Assembly (NCBI GenBank): GCA_018241865.1
Contig: JAFECY010000170.1
Span: forward strand, 1-5,592
Length of the DNA: 5,592 nucleotides
Origin: Pseudomonadota bacterium
GTDB taxonomy: Bacteria; Pseudomonadota; Gammaproteobacteria; Burkholderiales; Burkholderiaceae_D
Direction: 5' to 3'
The first letter of the stretch is position 1. Each line of letters begins with the position of its first letter. A program made the position numbers and the translations under genes. Shown piece by piece: positions 1 to 5,592 of the stretch. The notes beneath the pieces are model-generated. The model saw only the letters and a list, made by a program, of their open reading frames with translations. It did not search any database and was not told where the DNA came from.

Positions 1-67
1 CGGATATTTTTTGCAAGGCATCTTTGGCAAATCCGCACGCTTCGCAGCGGTAGGCATAAATCGGCAT
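1..67 (-). CDS. FmdB-family zinc-ribbon protein, 5' fragment cut by window edge
   Basis: Only the first 22 codons are in the window. They read MPIYAYRCEACGFAKDALQK followed by Ile-Ser, and the frame runs off the left edge without a stop. This is the typical start of the FmdB/CxxC_CxxC_SSSS family of small zinc-ribbon proteins: the MPIYxYxC opening and a first CxxC knuckle (Cys8 and Cys11). A second Cys pair should follow outside the window. The family was named after a putative regulator of formamidase/amidase genes, but the role of most members is unknown, and zinc binding is inferred from the Cys pair. An AGG at 76-78, 8 nt before the ATG, can serve as ribosome binding site, and a TATAAT box lies about 35 nt upstream. 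The gene follows the symporter by 70 nt. In Burkholderiales such genes are often followed by a DUF502 membrane protein gene and aspS, which I recall but cannot see here. Confidence 0.85.
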   Translation of the reverse strand, partial: MPIYAYRCEACGFAKDALQKIS

Positions 68-91
68 GACGCAAACCTGGGAAAATCGTCC

Positions 92-127
92 AAAACCCTG
101 AATTATAAAGGTTTTCCGACGGGTTTT
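92..127. repeat. AT-rich inverted repeat around the -10 box
   Basis: On the plus strand AAAACCC (92-98) is the exact reverse complement of GGGTTTT (121-127). A second GGTTTT at 110-115 can pair with AAAACC at 92-97, with the TATAAT box in the 12-nt loop. The two pairings exclude each other. The stems are short and A/T-rich and no clean T-run follows, so this is a weak terminator candidate for the symporter. It could equally be an operator-like dyad over the promoter, or chance. Confidence 0.3.
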
Positions 128-131
128 TCAG
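102..131 (-). promoter_or_regulatory. Putative sigma70 promoter of the FmdB-family gene
   Basis: On the minus strand a perfect -10 hexamer TATAAT lies at 107-102. CTGAAA at 131-126 matches four of six bases of the -35 consensus, at 18-nt spacing. The expected start near position 95 gives a leader of about 28 nt before the ATG at 67. It sits in the 70-nt gap after the symporter stop, so the FmdB-family gene can be transcribed on its own. Read-through from the symporter cannot be excluded, because no convincing terminator is present. Confidence 0.55.
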
Positions 132-137
132 TGTTTC

Positions 138-1607
138 CTATGCATCAAGACCTTCGACATGACGCACCGCTTCGTGGCGGTTCTGCAGCACTTGCGGCAG
201 CAGCGAACCGAAGATCATGCCCGCGAAGGCGGCGATCAGGCCGGCCAGTTGACCGGGGAACATTTTGCTCAGTGCTTCGCCACCAATCGCCGGGAAAAAC
301 ACGATCCAAACGCCGATACCGGCGGCGAGGGAAACAATCGCGCCCTGCGTGGTGGCGCGCTTCCAGTACAGACCCATCACCAGCGGCACGAATGCGCCGA
401 CCAGCGTCACTTGGTACGCCGAAGACACCAAATCGTAAATCGGTGTGCCATTCATTTTGATGGCATAAAGCAGCACTAAGCAGGCAAACACGACCAGCGT
501 CGCGCGCATGGCGAACAATTGCTGGCGGTCGCTCATGCCGGGGCGCAGGTTCTTGAGAATGTTTTCGACAAAACTGGTGGTCGGCGCCAGCAGAGTCGCC
601 GACGAGGTGCTCTTGATGGCGGATAACAGCGCACCAAAAAACAAAATTTGCATCACCAGCGGCATCTTGGTCATGATGAAAGTAGGCAGCAGGCGCTGGT
701 AATCGTTCTTCGCCAAGTCGAGCGCGTCCGAACCCATAATGACCACGGCGGAGGCGACGATGAACATCGGCACGAAGGCGAACAGGATGTAGCTGGCGCC
801 GCCGATGACCGCACCGTTGCGCGCGGTTTTTTCATCCTTGGCCGACATCACGCGTTGAAACACGTCCTGCTGCGGAATACTGCCAAGCATCATGGTCAGA
901 CCCGCACCGACGAACATGGCAATCTCGGTAAAGGTCGGTGGCGGCAAGAAATTCCACAAATCATGTTTGCTTGCCAGCGCGAGCACCTTGCCCGAACCGC
1001 CGGCCAGATCGGCGGAAAAGAAGGCGATGATGCTTAAGCCGATCACCAGCACGATCATCTGGATGAAATCGGTCCAGGCGACGGCGAGGAAGCCGCCGAT
1101 CACGACGTAGATCAGCACCGCCAGCGTACCGACGATCATGCCGGTCTGTTCCGACATGCCGCCATTGGTCAATACCGTAAACACCAAGCCGAGCGCGGTG
1201 ATTTGTGCTGCCACCCATCCCAAGTAGCTGAGCATGATCGCCAGCGAACAAAATACCTCGATGCCTTTGCCGAAACGCTGGCGATAAAAATCGCCGATAG
1301 TCAGCAAGTTCATCCGATAAAGACGCGTTGCGAAGAACATGCCGACCAAGATCAAACAAGTGCCGGCACCAAACGGGTCTTCCACGATGGCATTCAATCC
1401 GCCCTGCACGAACTTGGCGGGAATGCCCATCACGGTTTCCGCGCCGAACCAGGTGGCGAAGGTGGTGGTCACCACCATAATCAGTGGCAGGCTGCGGCCG
1501 GCGATGGCGAAGTCGCTGGTGTTCTTGATGCGGGTACCGGCCCAGACGCCAATCGCAAGTGTGCCCACCAGATAGAGGACGACAAAGGTAATCAGCGTGT
1601 AATTCAT
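138..1607 (-). CDS. Sodium:solute symporter (SSS family), substrate unknown
   Basis: This 489-residue protein is a secondary transporter of the SSS/SLC5 family (LeuT fold) and should couple sodium entry to solute uptake across the inner membrane. It has many hydrophobic spans along its whole length. Family landmarks are SDFAIAGRSLP (31-41), GGFLAVAWTDFIQ (171-183), a QR-x-MSAKDEKTAR cytoplasmic loop (251-263), a Ser/Thr-rich segment LLSAIKSTSSATLL (327-340) in the region that supplies the second sodium site in related transporters, and GLYWKRATTQGA (412-423). Length is normal for the family, which is usually about 450-550 residues. The start is supported by GGAG 8 nt upstream. The stop is TAG. 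It lies 128 nt after ubiB with its own promoter candidate, so it is probably a separate unit. Nothing in the sequence or neighbours identifies the solute; proline, pantothenate, sugar or organic-acid transport cannot be told apart by reading. Confidence 0.93.
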   Translation of the reverse strand: MNYTLITFVVLYLVGTLAIGVWAGTRIKNTSDFAIAGRSLPLIMVVTTTFATWFGAETVMGIPAKFVQGGLNAIVEDPFGAGTCLILVGMFFATRLYRMNLLTIGDFYRQRFGKGIEVFCSLAIMLSYLGWVAAQITALGLVFTVLTNGGMSEQTGMIVGTLAVLIYVVIGGFLAVAWTDFIQMIVLVIGLSIIAFFSADLAGGSGKVLALASKHDLWNFLPPPTFTEIAMFVGAGLTMMLGSIPQQDVFQRVMSAKDEKTARNGAVIGGASYILFAFVPMFIVASAVVIMGSDALDLAKNDYQRLLPTFIMTKMPLVMQILFFGALLSAIKSTSSATLLAPTTSFVENILKNLRPGMSDRQQLFAMRATLVVFACLVLLYAIKMNGTPIYDLVSSAYQVTLVGAFVPLVMGLYWKRATTQGAIVSLAAGIGVWIVFFPAIGGEALSKMFPGQLAGLIAAFAGMIFGSLLPQVLQNRHEAVRHVEGLDA

Positions 1608-1615
1608 TTCGGCGT

Positions 1616-1619
1616 CTCC
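1616..1619 (-). promoter_or_regulatory. Shine-Dalgarno site of the symporter
   Basis: GGAG on the minus strand is separated by 8 nt from the ATG at 1607. It fits the anti-Shine-Dalgarno sequence and fixes the symporter start. Confidence 0.6.
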
Positions 1620-1637
1620 GCGGGAAAAATTTGCCCG

Positions 1638-1643
1638 ATTATA
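1638..1643 (-). promoter_or_regulatory. Putative -10 box of the symporter promoter
   Basis: A perfect TATAAT on the minus strand lies 30 nt upstream of the symporter ATG, which would give a leader of roughly 24 nt containing the GGAG site. I find no good -35 match at 16-19 nt spacing; the best options are poor. The promoter may be weak or need an activator. The call rests on the -10 box and its position only. Confidence 0.45.
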
Positions 1644-1674
1644 AAGAAGATTGCCGCCGGGATTGCATTTTTCA

Positions 1675-1697
1675 CGGGCTGCGGGCTGCGCCGCCCG
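1675..1697. repeat. Tandem 7-mer with small GC hairpin between ubiB and symporter
   Basis: CGGGCTG occurs twice in direct succession (1675-1681 and 1682-1688), and the period continues for two more bases. The second copy begins with CGGGC (1682-1686), which can pair with GCCCG (1693-1697) across a 6-nt loop. No T-run follows on the minus strand (the sequence there is A-rich), so it is not a convincing intrinsic terminator for the ubi operon. It may be a simple replication-slippage repeat. Confidence 0.35.
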
Positions 1698-1735
1698 AGC
1701 GTCTCAGTCGCACCGCCGATAGCCGGCATGATGAT

Positions 1736-3304
1736 TTACAGGCTGCCGGCCCAATACCCATACCACTGCACGGCGGCCACGCCGAGTATCAATCCACCGC
1801 CGAAATAGGTCAGCAGACTAAGAAATCCATTGGTGCGTTTTTGTTCGGCCAGCAATGCGTGCAGCAGGTCGGCATTCGGGTGCGTGTCCTGCGCCGCTTT
1901 CGACATAATCTGGTGCGCTAGGCGTGGCAAATGCGGCAGCAATTTGCTGTATTGCGGCGCTTCGGTTTTCAGACGTTCGAGCAAGCCGCGCCAGCCGATC
2001 TGTTCCTGCATCCAACGCTCCAGATAAGGCATGGCGGTTTTCCATAGATCGAGATCGGGGTCGAGCTGACGGCCTAAACCTTCGATGTTGAGCAAGGTTT
2101 TTTGCAGCAGCACCAATTGCGGCTGCACTTCGACATTGAAGCGGCGCGAAGTCTGGAACAAACGCAGCAGCACTTGACCGAACGAAATTTCCTTCAGCGG
2201 TCGGTCGAAGATCGGCTCGCAGCAGGCGCGCACCGCCGACTCCAGTTCATCGACGCGGGTGTCCTTCGGTGCCCAACCGGATTCGATGTGCGCCTGTGCC
2301 ACGCGTTTGTAATCGCGCTTGAAGAAGGCGAGAAAATTTTGCGACAAGTAATCTTTGTCGAAATCGTTCAGCGTGCCGACGATGCCGAAGTCGAGCGCAA
2401 TATAGCGACCGAAGGTGGCCGGTTCGGTCGATACCAAGATATTCCCCGGATGCATGTCGGCATGAAAGAAGCCGTCGCGAAAGACTTGCGTGAAAAAGAT
2501 TTCGACGCCGTCGCGCGACAGTTTTTTCATGTCAACGCCCGCCTCGATCAATCTTGCGGTTTGTGAAATCGGAATACCCTTGACGCGCTCCATCACGATC
2601 ACGTTATTGGAGCAATAATCCCACAGCATTTCCGGCACCATCAGCAAATCGGAGCCGGCGAAATTGCGCCGCAACTGGCTGCCGTTGGCCGCTTCCCGCA
2701 TCAGATCGAGTTCGTCGTGCAGATATTTGTCGAACTCAGCCACCACTTCGCGTGGTTTCAAGCGACGACCATCGGCCCACAGCTTTTCGACCCAGCCGGC
2801 GGCGATATACATCAGGCCGATATCTTCTTCGATGGTCTTGTGCATGCCGGGACGCAGTACCTTGACCGCGACTTCACGGCCATCTTTCAGCGTGGCGAAA
2901 TGCACTTGCGCAATCGAGGCCGACGCTACCGGAATGCGGTCGAAGCTAGCGAATAATTGATCGGGGTGCGCGCCGAGCGAGCGCACGATTTCGGCGATCG
3001 CCAAGTCGGAATCGAAAGGTGGCACCTGATCCTGCAGCAGCGCCAACTCATTCGCCACATCGGCCGGCAACAAATCGCGCCGAGTCGAGAGCACCTGGCC
3101 GAACTTGACGAAGATCGGCCCTAGGTCTTCCAGCGCCTTGCGTAAGCGCACGCCACGCGGCGCGGAGAGGTCGCGCCAAAACAGCACGCAGTCGATCAAC
3201 GCGACAACGCGCGGAAATTGCAGCGTGGACATGGCGATATGATCGAGGCCATAGCGCAGCGTGACGCGTGCAATCTTCACTGCCCGCAAGAATTTCAGAA
3301 TCAT
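1736..3304 (-). CDS. ubiB: UbiB, ABC1/ADCK-family atypical kinase/ATPase for ubiquinone biosynthesis
   Basis: The 522-residue protein belongs to the UbiB/Coq8 family, membrane-associated protein-kinase-like ATPases required for ubiquinone production. They are thought to act on lipid or complex handling rather than as classic protein kinases. Visible landmarks are the family KxGQ motif (K67, G69, Q70), the Ala/Ser-rich loop SASIAQVH (128-135) in place of a Gly-rich loop, the VAVK lysine (K148), the ExD motif in DELD (E198, D200) followed by REAAN, the catalytic-loop HADMHPGN (281-288; D283, N288) and the metal-binding DFG (305-307). The C-terminus (about 493-518) is hydrophobic and should anchor it in the inner membrane. 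E. coli UbiB is 546 residues, so length is normal. The ATG overlaps the ubiJ stop as ATGA, and AGGA (3313-3310) lies 5 nt before the start, so translation is probably coupled. No key residue is missing. Confidence 0.97.
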   Translation of the reverse strand: MILKFLRAVKIARVTLRYGLDHIAMSTLQFPRVVALIDCVLFWRDLSAPRGVRLRKALEDLGPIFVKFGQVLSTRRDLLPADVANELALLQDQVPPFDSDLAIAEIVRSLGAHPDQLFASFDRIPVASASIAQVHFATLKDGREVAVKVLRPGMHKTIEEDIGLMYIAAGWVEKLWADGRRLKPREVVAEFDKYLHDELDLMREAANGSQLRRNFAGSDLLMVPEMLWDYCSNNVIVMERVKGIPISQTARLIEAGVDMKKLSRDGVEIFFTQVFRDGFFHADMHPGNILVSTEPATFGRYIALDFGIVGTLNDFDKDYLSQNFLAFFKRDYKRVAQAHIESGWAPKDTRVDELESAVRACCEPIFDRPLKEISFGQVLLRLFQTSRRFNVEVQPQLVLLQKTLLNIEGLGRQLDPDLDLWKTAMPYLERWMQEQIGWRGLLERLKTEAPQYSKLLPHLPRLAHQIMSKAAQDTHPNADLLHALLAEQKRTNGFLSLLTYFGGGLILGVAAVQWYGYWAGSL

Positions 3305-3924
3305 GGATTTCCTGTGTTTGAAACTGGCAGTGCTTGCGCCTCCAGTTTTTTGATGCGTTTTTCCAGCCGCTCCAGATCGTCGCGCAATCGTGTTACGTCG
3401 TTACCGAAATCCGCCACTGGTGCGGTACGCATCAGCAGCGGCTTTTCTTCAAGAAAATATTCGGCAAGGTTTTCGGCCAGCGCTTGCTGCGTTGTTCGTA
3501 CCGTGTTCAGTGCAGATTTCGCGCCTGTCACCATGCGTTTGGCCGCAATATCGCCGACCAGTTTACTCACGTCTTCTTCGGCTTCCCATTTCAGATTTTT
3601 CGTGAGCATGGAAATGGTATTGGCGAATTCCGCATCGCCTTCGATTCGGACGTAAGAAACCGCCCTTTCCATATCTTGCGCGATCAACGGTAGATCGGCC
3701 GGCCGGATGCGAATGACGACTGCGGGCACACATGCGGATTCCGCTGCCTGCAGCAAGCCGTCGGCTGTCACTTGCCAGTCCAACGCGACGATACCGAGAT
3801 CGAAGCGGGCAGATTGACCGGCATGCTTGCCAAGCGCGGCGCGCGCCCACGCCTCCTGTGCCAACAAATGATTGACGGCGGCGGGGAGCAAGGCGGAGAA
3901 ATCAGGGAAAACCGGGGCGCTCAT
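3301..3924 (-). CDS. ubiJ: UbiJ, SCP2-domain ubiquinone biosynthesis accessory factor
   Basis: The predicted 207-residue protein matches UbiJ in length (201 in E. coli), layout and position just before ubiB. UbiJ is a non-catalytic lipid-binding protein of the soluble Ubi complex; with UbiK it supports the hydroxylation and methylation steps of ubiquinone synthesis. The N-terminal part, about residues 10-115, fits an SCP2-like fold. It is followed by RIEGDAEFA (93-101) and VGDIAAKR (123-130), which resemble conserved UbiJ stretches. Residues 174-197 form a charged coiled-coil candidate ([22 protein letters not shown]), as expected at the C-terminus. I chose the ATG at 3924 over one at 4005: the longer form adds 27 residues that only re-read the end of the Tim44-like gene, whereas [21 protein letters not shown] looks like a family start. 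No good Shine-Dalgarno precedes it, so coupling to the upstream stop 14 nt away is likely. Its stop overlaps ubiB. Confidence 0.92.
   Translation of the reverse strand: MSAPVFPDFSALLPAAVNHLLAQEAWARAALGKHAGQSARFDLGIVALDWQVTADGLLQAAESACVPAVVIRIRPADLPLIAQDMERAVSYVRIEGDAEFANTISMLTKNLKWEAEEDVSKLVGDIAAKRMVTGAKSALNTVRTTQQALAENLAEYFLEEKPLLMRTAPVADFGNDVTRLRDDLERLEKRIKKLEAQALPVSNTGNP
3310..3313 (-). promoter_or_regulatory. Shine-Dalgarno site of ubiB inside the ubiJ 3' end
   Basis: AGGA on the minus strand stands 5 nt before the ubiB ATG and inside the last codons of ubiJ. With the ATGA overlap it supports both re-initiation and fresh initiation at this start. Confidence 0.6.
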
Positions 3925-3938
3925 ATCGGGCGACGCGA

Positions 3939-4748
3939 TCAATACTGCTGGATCGATGAGATCGCCCAACTGCGCGTGCCGTCGGTCGGCTTGACCATCA
4001 CCCACACTTCGGAAAATGGCGCAATCTGCGCGTCGGGCGCATCTTTAATCATGCCGGTGAATTTGATGGTGGCGCTGTGGAGTTCAGCCATCGTCTCGAC
4101 GCCAAGCAACTCCGCGCCAAGCGTGACGACCTCGGTGGTATTCGGCGCATCGCCACGCGCATTGATCTGGGTGCAAAATTCGCCAAAAATCTCGCGCTTG
4201 GTGAATTGGCGAATGTCGCGCACATCGGCTTTGTCCCAAGACGCCTGCAAGCGCATGAAATACGCCTTGGCTTTACGCAGGAAACGTGCGACATCAAAAT
4301 CGGCTGGAATGTCCGGCGGCACGATGATAGTATCGGTGCGCGCCCGCGTCGTCATATCGGCGGCCGGCCGTCGTTCTGATCGTGGACGCGTATCTTGCGC
4401 CTCCTGCGCTTCCTGTGTCGCCCGCGTATTGGGATTGATGGTTTCGTAGCCTACTTCGTAGTTGGCGAAGTCATCTCGGTATGCACCGCCATCGCTGCGC
4501 AATACTTTCACGATAGCGATCCCCAACAAAACGATGACAACGCCACCGCCGATCATCACCCAAAGGCTGCTGCCGCTGCCACTTGCATTGGCGTCGATTG
4601 CCACCGGATCAACCGGCTCCGCCGCCGGCGCAGTTTGGGCGGCAGGCGCGCCGATGCGGCCACCTGCGCTTTGCCCATCGGCGTACGCCACTCCGCTCCC
4701 AATTAAGGCTGCACAGACAAATATCAGGCTGGATAACAGTGTTTTCAT
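3939..4748 (-). CDS. Membrane-anchored Tim44-like domain protein in the ubi operon
   Basis: This 269-residue protein has four parts. Residues 1-23 look like a signal peptide or first membrane span ending in AYA before DGQ. Residues 24-60 are rich in Ala, Pro, Gly and Ser. Residues 62-83 form a clear membrane span (WVMIGGGVVIVLLGIAIV core), followed by Lys/Arg. A polar linker (about 85-150, with a short QEAQEAQ repeat near 112-118) leads to a Tim44-like domain at about 152-269, recognised from FLRKAKAYFMRLQASWDKAD, ELLGVET (213-219) and the closing WAISSIQQY. The domain has an NTF2-like fold that in mitochondrial Tim44 contacts membrane lipid. By the positive-inside rule the Tim44-like domain should face the cytoplasm. 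The gene begins 22 nt after ubiE and ends 14 nt before ubiJ, so it is co-transcribed with them. A weak GGA lies about 11 nt before the ATG. Bacterial function is not established; a role in ubiquinone synthesis is inference from position only. Confidence 0.88.
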   Translation of the reverse strand: MKTLLSSLIFVCAALIGSGVAYADGQSAGGRIGAPAAQTAPAAEPVDPVAIDANASGSGSSLWVMIGGGVVIVLLGIAIVKVLRSDGGAYRDDFANYEVGYETINPNTRATQEAQEAQDTRPRSERRPAADMTTRARTDTIIVPPDIPADFDVARFLRKAKAYFMRLQASWDKADVRDIRQFTKREIFGEFCTQINARGDAPNTTEVVTLGAELLGVETMAELHSATIKFTGMIKDAPDAQIAPFSEVWVMVKPTDGTRSWAISSIQQY

Positions 4749-4770
4749 GCGCGTCTGTCCGGGTTTCGGA

Positions 4771-5505
4771 TTACAACTTAACGCCGGTGTGCAATGCCGC
4801 CACGCCCGCCGTCAGATTGAAATAAGCGACATTATCGAGACCGGCATCCTGCATCATGGTCTTGAGGGTTTCCTGATCGGGATGCATACGGATCGACTCA
4901 GCTAAATAACGGTAGCTGTCAGCGTCTTGGGCGATCATCTGACCCAGCCGCGGCAGCACCGAGAAAGAATACAGGTCATAAGGCTTCTGCAGTGGCGTCC
5001 ACACCTTGGAAAATTCCAATACCAGCAGTTTGCCGCCGGGTTTGAGCACGCGGCGCATTTCGGCTAGCGCGGCATCCTTGTGCGTCATATTGCGCAGGCC
5101 AAAGGCGACCGTAACGCGGTCGAAGTAATTGCTAGGAAAGGGCAATTTCTCGGCATCGCACAGCGAAACCGGCGTCACCAAACCCTGATCGAGCAAGCGA
5201 TCACGCCCGACTCGCAGCATCGATTCATTGATGTCGGTCAGCCAGACTTCGCCAGTCGAGCCAGCTTCTTTGGCGAAGACCTTGGCAAGGTCGCCGGTGC
5301 CGCCAGCGATGTCGAGCACCTTGAAACCGGGCCGCACACCTGCTTGAGCGATGGTGAAAGCTTTCCACAGGCGATGCAGGCCGGCCGACATCAGATCATT
5401 CATGACGTCGTATTTAGCAGCCACCGAATGGAAGACTTCGGCGACTTTCTTGACTTTATCTTCCTCAGCGACGGTCTGATAACCGAAATGGGTGGTGTTG
5501 GACAT
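4771..5505 (-). CDS. ubiE: UbiE, ubiquinone/menaquinone biosynthesis C-methyltransferase
   Basis: UbiE is the SAM-dependent methyltransferase that C-methylates 2-polyprenyl-6-methoxy-1,4-benzoquinol in ubiquinone synthesis and demethylmenaquinol where menaquinone is made. With the start used here the protein has 244 residues, close to E. coli UbiE (251). Both family signatures are present: [16 protein letters not shown] (32-47) and [15 protein letters not shown] (152-166). The SAM-binding motif I is [10 protein letters not shown] (63-72), with the acidic residue D91 after the next strand, DAEKLPF (117-123) and GLRN (136-139). The end ALHTGVKL is typical. An in-frame ATG at 5532 would add nine residues (MPFPPPGHA). 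I prefer 5505, because the upstream ATG overlaps a perfect TATAAT box and its extension does not resemble the family. The ribosome binding site is weak (GGGT). It is the first visible gene of the ubi operon. Whether the host makes menaquinone cannot be told from here. Confidence 0.97.
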   Translation of the reverse strand: MSNTTHFGYQTVAEEDKVKKVAEVFHSVAAKYDVMNDLMSAGLHRLWKAFTIAQAGVRPGFKVLDIAGGTGDLAKVFAKEAGSTGEVWLTDINESMLRVGRDRLLDQGLVTPVSLCDAEKLPFPSNYFDRVTVAFGLRNMTHKDAALAEMRRVLKPGGKLLVLEFSKVWTPLQKPYDLYSFSVLPRLGQMIAQDADSYRYLAESIRMHPDQETLKTMMQDAGLDNVAYFNLTAGVAALHTGVKL

Positions 5506-5530
5506 GGCATGACCCGGTGGTGGAAACGGC

Positions 5531-5559
5531 ATTATAAGGCGCTAGCGGCGCGGGGGAAA
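5531..5559 (-). promoter_or_regulatory. Putative sigma70 promoter of the ubi operon
   Basis: On the minus strand TATAAT lies at 5536-5531 and TTTCCC at 5559-5554, a three-of-six -35 match at the optimal 17-nt spacing. The predicted transcript start near 5524 leaves a leader of about 18 nt before the ubiE ATG at 5505 and lies downstream of the alternative ATG at 5532. The -35 match is weak, so strength or the need for an activator is unknown. Confidence 0.5.
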
Positions 5560-5586
5560 CCGTCCGGCAGGCTCGCAGCCGGTTTC
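5556..5586. repeat. Inverted repeat upstream of ubiE
   Basis: GAAACCG (5556-5562) is an exact inverted copy of CGGTTTC (5580-5586) with a 17-nt spacer. An alternative nested pair is CCGGC (5564-5568) with GCCGG (5578-5582). The left arm overlaps the putative -35 element of the ubi promoter. It could be a regulator site or the remains of a terminator of a gene beyond the right edge. No T-run follows on either strand, so neither role is secure. Confidence 0.3.
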
Positions 5587-5592
5587 AGTGGC

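Noticed and set aside
11..460. Plus-strand open frame of 149 codons at the left edge
   Set aside because: It covers the antisense of the FmdB-type start, the gap and the symporter C-terminus; the Arg-rich low-complexity product is not protein-like.
961..1359. Minus-strand 132-codon frame inside the symporter
   Set aside because: It is an out-of-frame reading of the symporter gene, rich in Arg and Asp, with no start signal or family match.
1715..1727. Small GCCG/CGGC hairpin just after the ubiB stop
   Set aside because: A 4-bp stem without a T-run is too weak to call a terminator.
1203..1808. Plus-strand open frame of 201 codons opposite the symporter start and the gap
   Set aside because: It is antisense to the well-supported symporter, has a His/Gln-rich composition typical of shadow frames, no recognisable domain, and no Shine-Dalgarno I trust.
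2102..2566. Plus-strand 154-codon frame opposite ubiB
   Set aside because: It is antisense to conserved kinase-fold codons of ubiB, which fully explain the sequence.
3772..4449. Plus-strand open frame of 225 codons opposite ubiJ and the Tim44-like gene
   Set aside because: It spans parts of two real genes on the other strand and shows no family motif; the length is explained by GC-rich antisense frames lacking stops.
5542..5592. Possible C-terminal end of an upstream minus-strand gene (frame ending TAG at 5544-5542, another ending TAA at 5534-5532)
   Set aside because: About 16-19 codons without a recognisable motif are not enough to call a gene; two frames are equally open and the segment may simply be promoter DNA.
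1..5592. Mobile element, CRISPR array, tRNA/rRNA or transferred island
   Set aside because: No transposase or integrase frame, no regularly spaced repeats, no tRNA-like cloverleaf and no visible shift in base composition; the content is ordinary core-genome.

Overview
The window looks like a chromosomal housekeeping segment from a betaproteobacterium, most likely Burkholderiales and plausibly Oxalobacteraceae (the Herminiimonas/Janthinobacterium/Undibacterium type). The evidence is the gene order ubiE, Tim44-like gene, ubiJ, ubiB, the protein sequences and the moderately high, even GC content. The genus is an inference from memory of gene order and was not tested by a search. All supported genes lie on the minus strand, so transcription runs from high to low coordinates.

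Layout in transcription order: a putative promoter with a perfect TATAAT box (5531-5559) precedes ubiE (5505-4771, ubiquinone/menaquinone C-methyltransferase). Next come a gene for a membrane-anchored Tim44-like domain protein (4748-3939), ubiJ (3924-3301, SCP2-type lipid-binding accessory factor) and ubiB (3304-1736, atypical kinase/ATPase of the ABC1/ADCK family). The gaps are 22 nt, 14 nt and a 4-nt ATGA overlap, so these four genes are almost certainly one operon for ubiquinone biosynthesis. A 128-nt gap with its own TATAAT box and Shine-Dalgarno site leads to a sodium:solute symporter of unknown substrate (1607-138). A further 70-nt gap, again with a TATAAT box, leads to the first 22 codons of an FmdB-type zinc-ribbon gene that runs off the left edge (67-1).

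Functionally, UbiE does the C-methylation of the quinone ring. UbiJ is a soluble lipid-binding scaffold of the Ubi complex, and UbiB is the membrane-bound ATPase needed for ubiquinone production. The Tim44-like protein is not an established ubiquinone factor. Its place between ubiE and ubiJ, and a predicted topology that puts its lipid-binding-type domain in the cytoplasm, make it the most interesting item here. The symporter and the FmdB gene appear to be separate transcription units.

I see no mobile elements, CRISPR arrays, RNA genes or signs of horizontal transfer. No clearly novel system is visible. The points worth checking are the Tim44-like operon member, the ubiE start site, the partial edge gene and the three near-identical -10 elements.
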